From positions 1 to 40,201 of the forward strand of contig DASTZC010000021.1 in assembly GCA_035764505.1 (NCBI GenBank): a DNA stretch of 40,201 bases, in the 5' to 3' direction. Every line of letters begins with the position of its first letter. Position 1 is the first letter of the stretch. Origin of the DNA: Candidatus Polarisedimenticolia bacterium (lineage in GTDB: Bacteria > Acidobacteriota > Polarisedimenticolia > Gp22-AA2 > AA152). Made by a program: the position numbers and the translations under genes. This document shows, piece after piece, positions 1 to 7,212 of the stretch. The notes under the pieces were generated by a model. That model was not told where the DNA came from. It worked only from the letters and a program-made list of their open reading frames with translations, and ran no database searches.

Positions 1-977
1 GTGAGCTTCGCGAACAGCGGCGCGTAGAGGTCATAGACCTTGAGGTACGAGGCCTGGGTCTTCGGGGCGACCTCGTCGGTGCCGAACAGGAAGCGGTCGG
101 GGTAACGGTTGATGAGATCGGCAGTCACTTTGAGGGTGTCCTCGGAGGCAACGACGTACTTGGCGGTCTCGTCCCAGGAGATGTCGAAGTGCAGATGGGC
201 GAGATCGGGGTTGCCCAGAGCACGCTCCAGGATGCCGATCTGGTCCTTCACCGGATGGACGATCCGTCCTACTCCCATGTGGGCCCAGATGATCTGGGTC
301 TTGGGATGGCGCTTGATGAGGTCGCGCAATTGCACGACCAGGTAGGGATCCTGCCCCGGCTTCGGAAAGGGCATGTCGACGTCGTTGTGGAGGATCACCA
401 CGAGACCCGCCTCGCCGGCGAAGTCCAGGATGCGATCCAGGGCGGGGTTCAGCAGGCTGGCGGTTTCGCCCGCGATCTTCGAAGAGACGAACTCCTTGTG
501 GATGGTGAACTCGCCGATGCCCGAGAAGACCCCGGGGAAGGTGAGGAGTACGCGCTTGATGTGGTCGGCGGCGTACATGTCGGCCGGATTGAAGCCGGTG
601 ATCATCGGATCGAAGCGCGCCTGCTCCGTTTTCGTCAGCGAGCGATAGGACATGGCGATGAACGCGTCGGTGAACGAATAGTAGTAAAGCGGCGCGTCGC
701 TTTGCAGGTAATAGGTCGGCGCAAAGTCGGCGGTGTTGCCGTACGCCCAGGTCTGCTGCAGCGGGATGCCGAACAGTGCCACGCGTCCCACCTTCGTCCC
801 CATGATCTTCAGGAACTCGTGGATGTCGGTGCCTTCCTGCACGTAGTTGGTGAGGTGGAAGTGCGAGTCGTTCACCACGGCCCCCGCGGGGACGCTGGAG
901 CTCTTGCCGCGCGACACGGCGGCCGGCGCGATGCTCACCGCGAGCGCCAGCGTGAGGCACATTATGGCCGGCTTCAT
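1..977 (-). CDS. Secreted amidohydrolase-family metal-dependent hydrolase (3' end outside window)
   Basis: The frame reads 325 residues from ATG at 977 and continues past the left edge, so the C-terminus is missing. The N-terminus (MKPAIMCLTLALAVSIAPAA) is a signal peptide, so the enzyme is exported. A His-x-His pair (H39, H41 in NDSHFHLTNY) opens a TIM-barrel amidohydrolase fold. Further candidate metal or catalytic residues are His in VVILHNDVD, His in IIWAHMGVGR and Asp in LFGTDEV near the window edge. This is the pattern of the amidohydrolase-2 (ACMSD-like) group, which hydrolyses or decarboxylates small acids; the substrate cannot be read from sequence. The ATG is 58 bases after the outer-membrane barrel gene, on the same strand, so it is probably the last gene of the sensor/porin operon. 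No strong ribosome binding site is visible. Confidence 0.85.
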   Translation of the reverse strand, partial: MKPAIMCLTLALAVSIAPAAVSRGKSSSVPAGAVVNDSHFHLTNYVQEGTDIHEFLKIMGTKVGRVALFGIPLQQTWAYGNTADFAPTYYLQSDAPLYYYSFTDAFIAMSYRSLTKTEQARFDPMITGFNPADMYAADHIKRVLLTFPGVFSGIGEFTIHKEFVSSKIAGETASLLNPALDRILDFAGEAGLVVILHNDVDMPFPKPGQDPYLVVQLRDLIKRHPKTQIIWAHMGVGRIVHPVKDQIGILERALGNPDLAHLHFDISWDETAKYVVASEDTLKVTADLINRYPDRFLFGTDEVAPKTQASYLKVYDLYAPLFAKL

Positions 978-1035
978 CGCATGCGTTCGTAGAGGGGGAG
1001 GGGAGAGGGGCCCGGGACCGGCCATGTCACGCTCC

Positions 1036-2673
1036 TCAGAAGTTCATCTCGGCGTTCACGTGATAGACATCGCCGTCGCCGCCCACCGGATAGGGGACGG
1101 CGGTGTAGCCCACCGGGCAGTGGTTCAGGTGGAGCCACTCCGTGTTGATCCGAAAACCCCGCTTCTTGAGCGGATACCAGTTCATCCCGGCGCGGATCTC
1201 AGAGCCGTCGCCATAGACGCCACGGATCTGCGATCCGCTCAGGTAGGCCTGGAGCACGTCGCGCACCACCATGCCGGAGGTCTGCACCTGGTAGCCGTAG
1301 TCGTCGATGTCGGCGATGGCGCCGGTGCCCGGCCCCTCGAAATCGCTCAGATGTCGCCAGTAGTACTCCGCCTCGAGTGAAAGCCCTTTGAACTTGAGGC
1401 CGCCGTCGATGCTGGCCATCTTGTAATGCACCTTGTCGACCTCGATCCCCGCGCCGAACAGATCCGGCGTGAAGATGACGTTCCCATCGGTGAGGCGAAT
1501 CTGGCTGTTCTCGATGCTGTTGGTGCCAGGCTGGCTTTGCTGGTCCTCGGTGCTGCTGGTGTAGTGCAGACCCAGCCGGGTCGCCAGCTTCTCGTGCCAG
1601 TCGTAATCGCCGAAGGTCCCGTACAGGCCGAACTCCCCGGTCGACGGGAGCCATTGCAGGCTGAAGGAGGTGGTGTCGATCGTGTTGTCGAGCTGCGAGG
1701 CGCTGACGCCCAAGGTGCTCAGGTTGTTGGCGAGCATCGCCATGTACTTGAGCTTTGTCGACAGCTCGCCCTTGAGCCAGATGCCGGTGGTGTAGGAGCC
1801 GCGGAAGAACTCGTCGGCGATCAGCCGATCGTCGACCCCGATCCAATACGGAAACTGCCCTTCGGTGCTGCGCACGCTCGGCAGGCTGGTGATGCCGCCG
1901 CCCAGCGTCACGAAGCGGTTGAAGTTCCAGCTGATGTTGCCGGCGCCCCCCACCTGCGCCGGGTCGCCCTGTGAAGGATTCGAGGACCAGACGTAGAGGT
2001 AGTAGCGCAGCTTGGGGCTCAGGAACCAGCCGGAGAAGGGGAGGAAGAACTTGTTCAGCTGGAAGTCCTGGCGCCGATCCACGGTCTTCGTAACGCCGAA
2101 GGAGTCTTCGTAGTGCTTGTCCAGCGATTTCTGGTTCAGGTAGCGGACGTAGGTGAACAGGCGCATGTAGATCTGGCCCTTCTCTCCATCGTAGAGCAGG
2201 AAGCCGGCGTTCGGGATGTACTCGGGTGCTTTCATCCGGGTTGCCGCCGCCTGCTGGAGCTCCGTCGGCACGCCGGCGAAGAACTGCCCGCTGCAGCCGT
2301 CGGAGACCCAGATCCCGGTATCGTCGTACCCCCAGGTCTTGCCGAGAAGGCAGGGAGCCTCTCCCTCCGATTTCACCAGGGAGACTCCCTTCGAAGTGTC
2401 GGCCGGACAATGGTTCCGCTCGCCGGGCTTGGAGGAGCACTTCAGCGTCAGCTTCGCCGCTGCTTCCCGCGCCCTGTCGCCCGGCGTCGAAGGATTCTCC
2501 GGCGGTCCCTGCGCCCGAGCGTCGTGCAGCGCCGGCAGGACGGCGGCGATCAGCGCCACGATCCAGGCGGTCCGCCGGTGGTGGGCGGCGACCCGCCCGC
2601 GAGGTCCGTCATAGCAGAAGATATCGGCTTTTCCATGGGTCAACTCGAGGTCGATTGGGCCTCGACGGCTCAT
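1036..2673 (-). CDS. DUF3011 domain fused to an outer-membrane beta-barrel (porin-like)
   Basis: 545 residues. After a long, basic 30-residue n-region comes a hydrophobic export segment (WIVALIAAVLPALHDARAQ). Residues about 75-125 contain Cys-rich motifs (KCSSKPGERNHCPADT, PCLLGKTWGYDDTGIWVSDGC) that match the DUF3011 pattern, a small domain of unknown role. The rest is rich in alternating aromatic beta-strands (YVRYLNQKS, KLRYYLYVW, LSLEAEYYWRHL) and ends in ...HVNAEMNF; a terminal Phe is the usual outer-membrane assembly signal. The barrel resembles phosphate-selective (OprO/OprP-like) porins, but selectivity is not shown. I chose ATG at 2673 because GGGAGG lies 9 bases upstream inside the end of the receiver gene and the stop and start share one base, suggesting coupled translation. 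The unusually long n-region could instead mean a later, unrecognised start. Confidence 0.8.
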   Translation of the reverse strand: MSRRGPIDLELTHGKADIFCYDGPRGRVAAHHRRTAWIVALIAAVLPALHDARAQGPPENPSTPGDRAREAAAKLTLKCSSKPGERNHCPADTSKGVSLVKSEGEAPCLLGKTWGYDDTGIWVSDGCSGQFFAGVPTELQQAAATRMKAPEYIPNAGFLLYDGEKGQIYMRLFTYVRYLNQKSLDKHYEDSFGVTKTVDRRQDFQLNKFFLPFSGWFLSPKLRYYLYVWSSNPSQGDPAQVGGAGNISWNFNRFVTLGGGITSLPSVRSTEGQFPYWIGVDDRLIADEFFRGSYTTGIWLKGELSTKLKYMAMLANNLSTLGVSASQLDNTIDTTSFSLQWLPSTGEFGLYGTFGDYDWHEKLATRLGLHYTSSTEDQQSQPGTNSIENSQIRLTDGNVIFTPDLFGAGIEVDKVHYKMASIDGGLKFKGLSLEAEYYWRHLSDFEGPGTGAIADIDDYGYQVQTSGMVVRDVLQAYLSGSQIRGVYGDGSEIRAGMNWYPLKKRGFRINTEWLHLNHCPVGYTAVPYPVGGDGDVYHVNAEMNF

Positions 2674-3065
2674 CAAGCACTGCCTCCCATGCGGTGGGGG
2701 GGACCTGCCTGGGCTTCGATCGCCATGCGAATCGCCTCCAGCAGGACTCGCCCTGGATCGGTCTTACGTACATAGGCGCATCCCGTGGAGTTTACCTGGG
2801 CGATCGTCTCGGGCTCGCCATGCGCCGTGAGGAAAACGATTGGAGGGGGGCTGCCCGCGGCCGAGAGCCAACCGTAGAGGTCGAACCCCGACATGCCGCC
2901 GAGCTGGATGTCCAGGACGAGGCAGTCGACCGGTGTCGCCTCGCGGGCCGCGATGTATTCCTCGGCCGAGACGAAAGTTACGGCCTGCATCCCCGAGGCC
3001 CGCAACAGGCGGGCGACGGCGCGGCTATGGCTCGCGTCGTCGTCGACGATCGCGATGGTGAGCAT
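2673..3065 (-). CDS. Stand-alone CheY-like receiver protein
   Basis: 130 residues comprising a single receiver domain with no output domain. The acidic pocket D8-D9-D10, phospho-acceptor D52 (VLDIQLGGMSG), T80 (VFLTAHG) and K101 (VRKTDP) are all present, so phosphorylation should be possible. It starts at ATG 3065 behind GGAG and its stop overlaps the porin start by one base. It lies 71 bases downstream of the FixJ-type regulator, in the same direction. Lone receivers can act as phosphate sinks or as switches on a partner protein. Here the likely phosphodonor is the kinase two genes upstream. Why a receiver should be translationally joined to a porin is not known to me. Confidence 0.88.
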   Translation of the reverse strand: MLTIAIVDDDASHSRAVARLLRASGMQAVTFVSAEEYIAAREATPVDCLVLDIQLGGMSGFDLYGWLSAAGSPPPIVFLTAHGEPETIAQVNSTGCAYVRKTDPGRVLLEAIRMAIEAQAGPPHRMGGSA

Positions 3066-3136
3066 GGGGGTTCTCCGACCACGCGGTACACAGCGACCGC
3101 GCAGCGGGGAAGCTACCAGTCGGAGGAAGGAGGGCG

Positions 3137-3793
3137 CTACTGCCCTTTAGGGAGGGTACGGCCGGCGGTCTGATCCAGCTCGGGAAGGAGCCCGGCTTCC
3201 TGGGCCCAGCGGGTCAGCTCGGCCACCGAGGAGACGCCGAGCTTGGCCGTGATGCTGGTGCGGTGGAGCTTGACGGTGCGCTCGTGGATCGACAGGTCCC
3301 AGGCGATCTCCTTGTTGGCTCGTCCCTGGACCACGTGGGCGAGGACCTCGCGCTCCCGGGCCGTCAGCCGATCGAATGTGGAGCGCGCCGCGCGGAGCTG
3401 GGCCCGCGCCCTCCGCTCGGCCACGTCGCGCGCCATCGCCCGGGTGACGGCGTCGAGGAGCTCGGTTTTCGGGGCCGTCTTGGTGAGGAAATCCTCCGCC
3501 CCCTGCTTGAGGGCGCGCACGGTCGTGGGGACATCGCCCCGGCCGGAGAGGAAGACGACGGGCAGTGGGTTTTCGGAGACGGCAACCGCCTCGTGCAGCT
3601 CCATTCCATCCATGCCGGGCATCTTCAGGTCGGCCAGGATGCAGCCTGACGCCTCCTGCCTCAGCCGCTGGAGGAGATCGCGCGCGGAGCCGAAGGTCTC
3701 GACGGCGTGTCCGCTGCCGCGCAGCAGGCGCGCCACGGCCTTCAGGAAGGAGCGGTCGTCATCCACCACGAAGACGGTTGGGGACGCGCTCAT
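3137..3793 (-). CDS. FixJ/NarL-type response regulator
   Basis: 218 residues. The N-terminal receiver (about 5-120) has D11-D12-D13, phospho-acceptor D55 (LADLKMPGMDG), the Ser of VVFLSGRG and the Lys of FLTKTAP. The C-terminal LuxR-type helix-turn-helix (about 140-200) reads LTAREREVLAHVVQGRANKE followed by IAWDLSIHERTVKLHR and a dimerisation helix. ATG at 3793 was chosen because it forms an ATGA overlap with the end of the histidine kinase gene and because the receiver fold starts at once; a longer reading adds 35 low-complexity residues. With the kinase it makes a FixL/FixJ-like pair that probably controls transcription of this operon and perhaps of other targets. Confidence 0.93.
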   Translation of the reverse strand: MSASPTVFVVDDDRSFLKAVARLLRGSGHAVETFGSARDLLQRLRQEASGCILADLKMPGMDGMELHEAVAVSENPLPVVFLSGRGDVPTTVRALKQGAEDFLTKTAPKTELLDAVTRAMARDVAERRARAQLRAARSTFDRLTAREREVLAHVVQGRANKEIAWDLSIHERTVKLHRTSITAKLGVSSVAELTRWAQEAGLLPELDQTAGRTLPKGQ

Positions 3794-5622
3794 GCACTGA
3801 CCCTCGCCATCGGCAGCGTCACGCGGAAAGTGGTGCCGCCGCCGGGATCGTTGGCCGCCTCGATCTCCCCTCCGTGGGCCTCGACGATCTGCCGGCAAAT
3901 CGCCAGCCCCATCCCCATGCCTCCCGGCTTCGTCGTATAGAAATTCTCGAAGACGCGCGGCAGGTCCTCGGATGGGATCCCCGGTCCCGAGTCGCTGACC
4001 GACATTTGGACCCGGTTGCCGCCGTTGGCGCCGATCTTCAGGCGCAGCCGGCGACCTTCGGATCCATTGCGCTCCATCGCCTCCATCCCGTTAATCAGCA
4101 GATTGAGGAGGACCTGCTGCAGCTGCACGCTGTTTCCGTGGATGTCCGGAAGGCCGGGGGCCACCTCGGCCGATACCTCGATACGCCGGGACTGAGCATC
4201 GGGCCGGATCAGGATCATCATCCGCTCCGCCATGCCCGCCAGCTCGATGCTCGAGAATTCCACCGGATGGCGGCGCAGGAGGCCGCGGATCCCATCGATC
4301 ACGCCGCCGGCACGCTGATCGTCCTCCCGGATGTCGGCCAGGATGGCGCGCACCTCCTGTAAATTGGGCGGTGTGGCGTCCAGGAAGATCTCGGCTGCTT
4401 CGGCGTTGCGCAGAATCGCTCCCAGCGGCTGGTTCAGCTCGTGCGCCAGGGACGAGGACAGCTGCCCCAGAGCGGAGACCCGGCCGGCGTGCGCCAGCTC
4501 ATGGCGCAGCCGCGCCGCCTCCTCCTCCGCCTGCAGCCGGCGGCGGCGCGAGATCAGCAGCCCGCTGATGGCGATCGCCTGGGCCGCGATCAGGAGCCCC
4601 GTGCCCAGGATCACCCAGCGGTACTTGCGCAGCAGCGAGGTTGGATGGAAGAGCACCGTGCTGCGGGACGGCAGAGAGGCCTCGTCGATCCCCCAGCGCC
4701 GCAGCTGCCGCCAGTCGTAGGAGGGGCGATCGGCCGCCAGCACCGGGGAGCGGACCTGCCCGGCCGGCTCCCCGGCGAGGACCCGCAGCGCGGCGCGCGC
4801 CGTCGCCCGTCCGACTTCCTTCAGCGGCAGCAGGGGACCTCCGACGATTCCGTGTCCCAGGAGGTTGTCCGACCAGCCGAACAACGGAGCGTTGGCAGCA
4901 TCCCGCAGCGCTTCCACGGCGGCTTCCTGCTCGTGGGGAACCCCGGCGGCGTCCTGCACCAGCAGGGCGAAGAAAATGGCCGAGTCGGACGGCAGCTGTG
5001 CCGCTCGCCGGACCATCTCGTCGAAGGGGACCTCGTTCCAGTAGACGAGGTTCACTTTCTTTTCGAACGGTCCCCATTCGCGACGGAGGTGTGCCAGCCA
5101 GTAACGCTCCAGCGGGCTGTCGCCGATGACGACGTAGACGTTGTGGGTCCCGGGTCGGACGGCGAGCAGGTTCTCGAGGACACCGGGCAGGTCAAGGCGC
5201 AGGGCCACAACAGCATCCTGCTCCGGCGGCTTTCCGTCGAAGTGGCGTTCCTCGACGGCGGCGATCAGAGCAGGGGTGTCCGGCAGGAGCTCGGCACGGT
5301 GACGCTCCCAGAACCGGTAGGCCGGCGAGCCGATTGCCACGACAAGGTCGATCGGACGCCTGGCGCACAGGGCGCCTACGTAATCGACTACAGGGGCCTC
5401 GTCGGCCGTGTCGAAGCGCATCGTTTCCAGCGAGATGTCGAGGAGCTCGACGGGCTTCGGGGAGAGGCGGGCGAGATCCTCACGGAACTTGGAGGTGACG
5501 GAGTTGTAAGGGGTGAAGTCGCGGCCGAATGAATTGAGAATCAGGATCCGGCGAGGTCCTTCGGACGCCCCAAGGAGCGGGACGCTGAAGATGATGAGAA
5601 GAAGGGGCGCGAAGCGTCTCAT
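3790..5622 (-). CDS. Membrane sensor histidine kinase with periplasmic-binding-like sensor
   Basis: 610 residues. Order: signal or first membrane segment (RRFAPLLLIIFSVPLLGAS), a periplasmic region (about 22-330) resembling the ABC_sub_bind ligand-binding fold (RRILILNSFGRDFTPYNS, LVVAIGSPAYRFW), a second membrane helix (335-358), then the kinase core. The phospho-acceptor is H394 in LAHELNQPLGAIL, followed by the N-box (NLLINGMEAM, N511), DSGPGIP (544-550), and GMGMGLAIC (568-576). The NQPLGA H-box is typical of FixL/DctB-type kinases. ATG at 5622 immediately precedes the export signal and has AGGAA upstream; an upstream extension of 36 residues is in frame but looks non-coding. The periplasmic domain probably binds a small solute, which would fit a porin and a secreted hydrolase in the same operon. 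Confidence 0.92.
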   Translation of the reverse strand: MRRFAPLLLIIFSVPLLGASEGPRRILILNSFGRDFTPYNSVTSKFREDLARLSPKPVELLDISLETMRFDTADEAPVVDYVGALCARRPIDLVVAIGSPAYRFWERHRAELLPDTPALIAAVEERHFDGKPPEQDAVVALRLDLPGVLENLLAVRPGTHNVYVVIGDSPLERYWLAHLRREWGPFEKKVNLVYWNEVPFDEMVRRAAQLPSDSAIFFALLVQDAAGVPHEQEAAVEALRDAANAPLFGWSDNLLGHGIVGGPLLPLKEVGRATARAALRVLAGEPAGQVRSPVLAADRPSYDWRQLRRWGIDEASLPSRSTVLFHPTSLLRKYRWVILGTGLLIAAQAIAISGLLISRRRRLQAEEEAARLRHELAHAGRVSALGQLSSSLAHELNQPLGAILRNAEAAEIFLDATPPNLQEVRAILADIREDDQRAGGVIDGIRGLLRRHPVEFSSIELAGMAERMMILIRPDAQSRRIEVSAEVAPGLPDIHGNSVQLQQVLLNLLINGMEAMERNGSEGRRLRLKIGANGGNRVQMSVSDSGPGIPSEDLPRVFENFYTTKPGGMGMGLAICRQIVEAHGGEIEAANDPGGGTTFRVTLPMARVSA

Positions 5623-5811
5623 TTCCGGAGTTCCTGGCCCGGTCGCGCCCATGTGCAACTGATTCGCCTGCGAGTGAGACGGACGGGCGAGCCGCGAGGT
5701 TTCGCCGGGACGCCGAAGCTTTCGCGGCATGGGCTCGAGACCGGATGGGAGTCTGGTGCCGAGGCTCGGATTCTATTGCAGCACAAGCACATTTGCCATC
5801 TGGACAGCAGT

Positions 5812-5832
5812 CCGGGCGCTCTTTCCGCCCGG
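5812..5832 (-). terminator. GC-rich hairpin just after the 5840-7087 gene
   Basis: A perfect 7-bp stem (CCGGGCG/CGCCCGG, 7-base loop) starts 7 bases after the stop of the upstream minus-strand gene. It has no U-tract, so it may be a weak, pausing or rho-assisted terminator. The remaining bases up to the kinase start at 5622 show no gene. Confidence 0.3.
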
Positions 5833-5839
5833 AAAGGCG

Positions 5840-7087
5840 TCATCGGGATTCGAGGGGCACCACGCAACCGGACTGGAGCAGGTAGTCGTACAGCAGGCCG
5901 AGCGGCTCCGGCAGGTCCAGCGATTTCGCAGAGGCGACCAACTGGCCGGCGGCGTAGAGCCTCACGTTCGCCGCGAGGATCTTCCCAAGCCCTTCCAGGA
6001 GACCACCTTCCAGACGCTCCCGGGCGACGCCGACGAAGATCGCCTTGAGGACCGCGTCGGTCAGGATGAAGCGGATCGGCTCCTGCGTGAAGCGTCTCAG
6101 GTAATCGGTGAGAGGAAAGGGCTCGCCGAAGCGGGTGAGGAGAACCGGCCCTTCCTGCCGCCTGGCCACGGTCCAGGAGACAGCGTCGTCGATCGTCGGA
6201 GGGGCGCCGTCCCGAGCGTCGGCAGCGCGAGTCGACTGAAGCGACAGCTCGCGCAGGAGGAGAGGCTCGGGTTCGGCGGCGCCGCCACGCTCCTCGACCA
6301 GCTGGGCCCGGGCAGTGGCGAGACGCTCCGCTTCTCCTTGCACCGGCTGGCGCGCCCACGATCGCTCCATGACGATGGGTCGCTTGCGCAGGATCTCGGA
6401 GGGAGGCAGGAGGCGATTCTCGGGGCCGACCAGCACCGCCTGGGCGAAACCGCCCTTCACCAGGCCGGTGCCGAGAATCGCCGGCCCGGGATCCTTTACT
6501 CCCGGGCCGCGCGCCTCGAGAACGTCGATCTCGATCCGGTCCAGCGACAATCCCGCGAGCAGCTCGGCCGTCCGCTTCTCCGCCGTTCCCTCGACCTGGA
6601 AGGCGGCGTACAGCAGGTTGACTCCTAGGAGTCCCAGCGCCTGCTGCTGCAGCAAGTTGGTCGAATCGCGCAGGTTGACGTGCATCACCAGGTCGTTGGG
6701 CTCGCCGCCGGGAGCGAGCTGGAAGCGCAGTCCCATCCAGCCGTGGCATTCGTTGGTTCCCGAGAAGTTCCGCGCCGACACCGTGTCGGCGAAGACGAAG
6801 AAGCGGGTCTCGGCGCCGCGCGACGCCTTCAGCCGGTCGAGCAGCAGCGTGTATTCGTGGTCGAGCATCGCCAGCAGCCGGTCGCGCGAAACGTAGCGGC
6901 CCGACTTGCCGTAGATGGCGTCGCTGAAAGCCATGTCGTAGGCGGAGATGGTCTTGGCGACGGTCCCGGAAGCGCCGCCGGCCTGCAGGAACCAGCGGGC
7001 CACCTCCTGGCCGGCGCCGATCTCGGCAAAGGTCCCGTAGGTGGTCTTGTCCAGATTGATGGCGAGCGTCCGCTCGTGGGTGTCCAT
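5840..7087 (-). CDS. Conserved protein of unknown function, 415 aa
   Basis: 415 residues with no signal peptide or membrane helix, so probably cytoplasmic. The N-terminus (ERTLAINLDKTTYGTFAEIG then AGQEVARWFLQAGGASGTVA) and the segment FVFADTVSARNFSGTNECHGWMG are characteristic of a widespread conserved family that I have seen carrying unrelated automatic labels such as TonB-dependent receptor or nicotinate-nucleotide adenylyltransferase. Neither label fits: there is no barrel or plug, and I see no HxGH nucleotidyltransferase motif. I therefore give no function. ATG at 7087 has GGGAG 6 bases upstream and a good promoter (7145-7174) in front, so it is probably monocistronic, lying between the Ser/Thr kinase and the two-component operon. 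Confidence 0.85.
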   Translation of the reverse strand: MDTHERTLAINLDKTTYGTFAEIGAGQEVARWFLQAGGASGTVAKTISAYDMAFSDAIYGKSGRYVSRDRLLAMLDHEYTLLLDRLKASRGAETRFFVFADTVSARNFSGTNECHGWMGLRFQLAPGGEPNDLVMHVNLRDSTNLLQQQALGLLGVNLLYAAFQVEGTAEKRTAELLAGLSLDRIEIDVLEARGPGVKDPGPAILGTGLVKGGFAQAVLVGPENRLLPPSEILRKRPIVMERSWARQPVQGEAERLATARAQLVEERGGAAEPEPLLLRELSLQSTRAADARDGAPPTIDDAVSWTVARRQEGPVLLTRFGEPFPLTDYLRRFTQEPIRFILTDAVLKAIFVGVARERLEGGLLEGLGKILAANVRLYAAGQLVASAKSLDLPEPLGLLYDYLLQSGCVVPLESR

Positions 7088-7144
7088 GCCATCTCCCGCC
7101 GCGACCGGGTCGGGCGCTACTTCTGGCCTAGTGGTTTTCCGGGC

Positions 7145-7174
7145 ATCTTAGGCCCGAGGGAGAGGAAGCGTCAA
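7145..7174 (-). promoter_or_regulatory. Sigma-70-like promoter of the 415-aa gene
   Basis: On the minus strand TTGACG (7169-7174) is followed after 18 bases by TAAGAT (7145-7150). Transcription would start about 50 bases before the ATG at 7087. The element is nearly the same as the one at 9876-9905 (shared CGCGTTGAC and GGCCTAAGAT). Confidence 0.6.
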
Positions 7175-7212
7175 CGCGCGGTCCCCGGGGCCGCGCACCG
7201 CAGGGGGTCGCG

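Noticed and set aside
31-960. Long minus-strand frame of 309 codons
   Set aside because: Arg/His/Gly/Pro-rich low-complexity product; it is the shifted shadow of the amidohydrolase frame starting at 977, which has a signal peptide and metal-ligand motifs.
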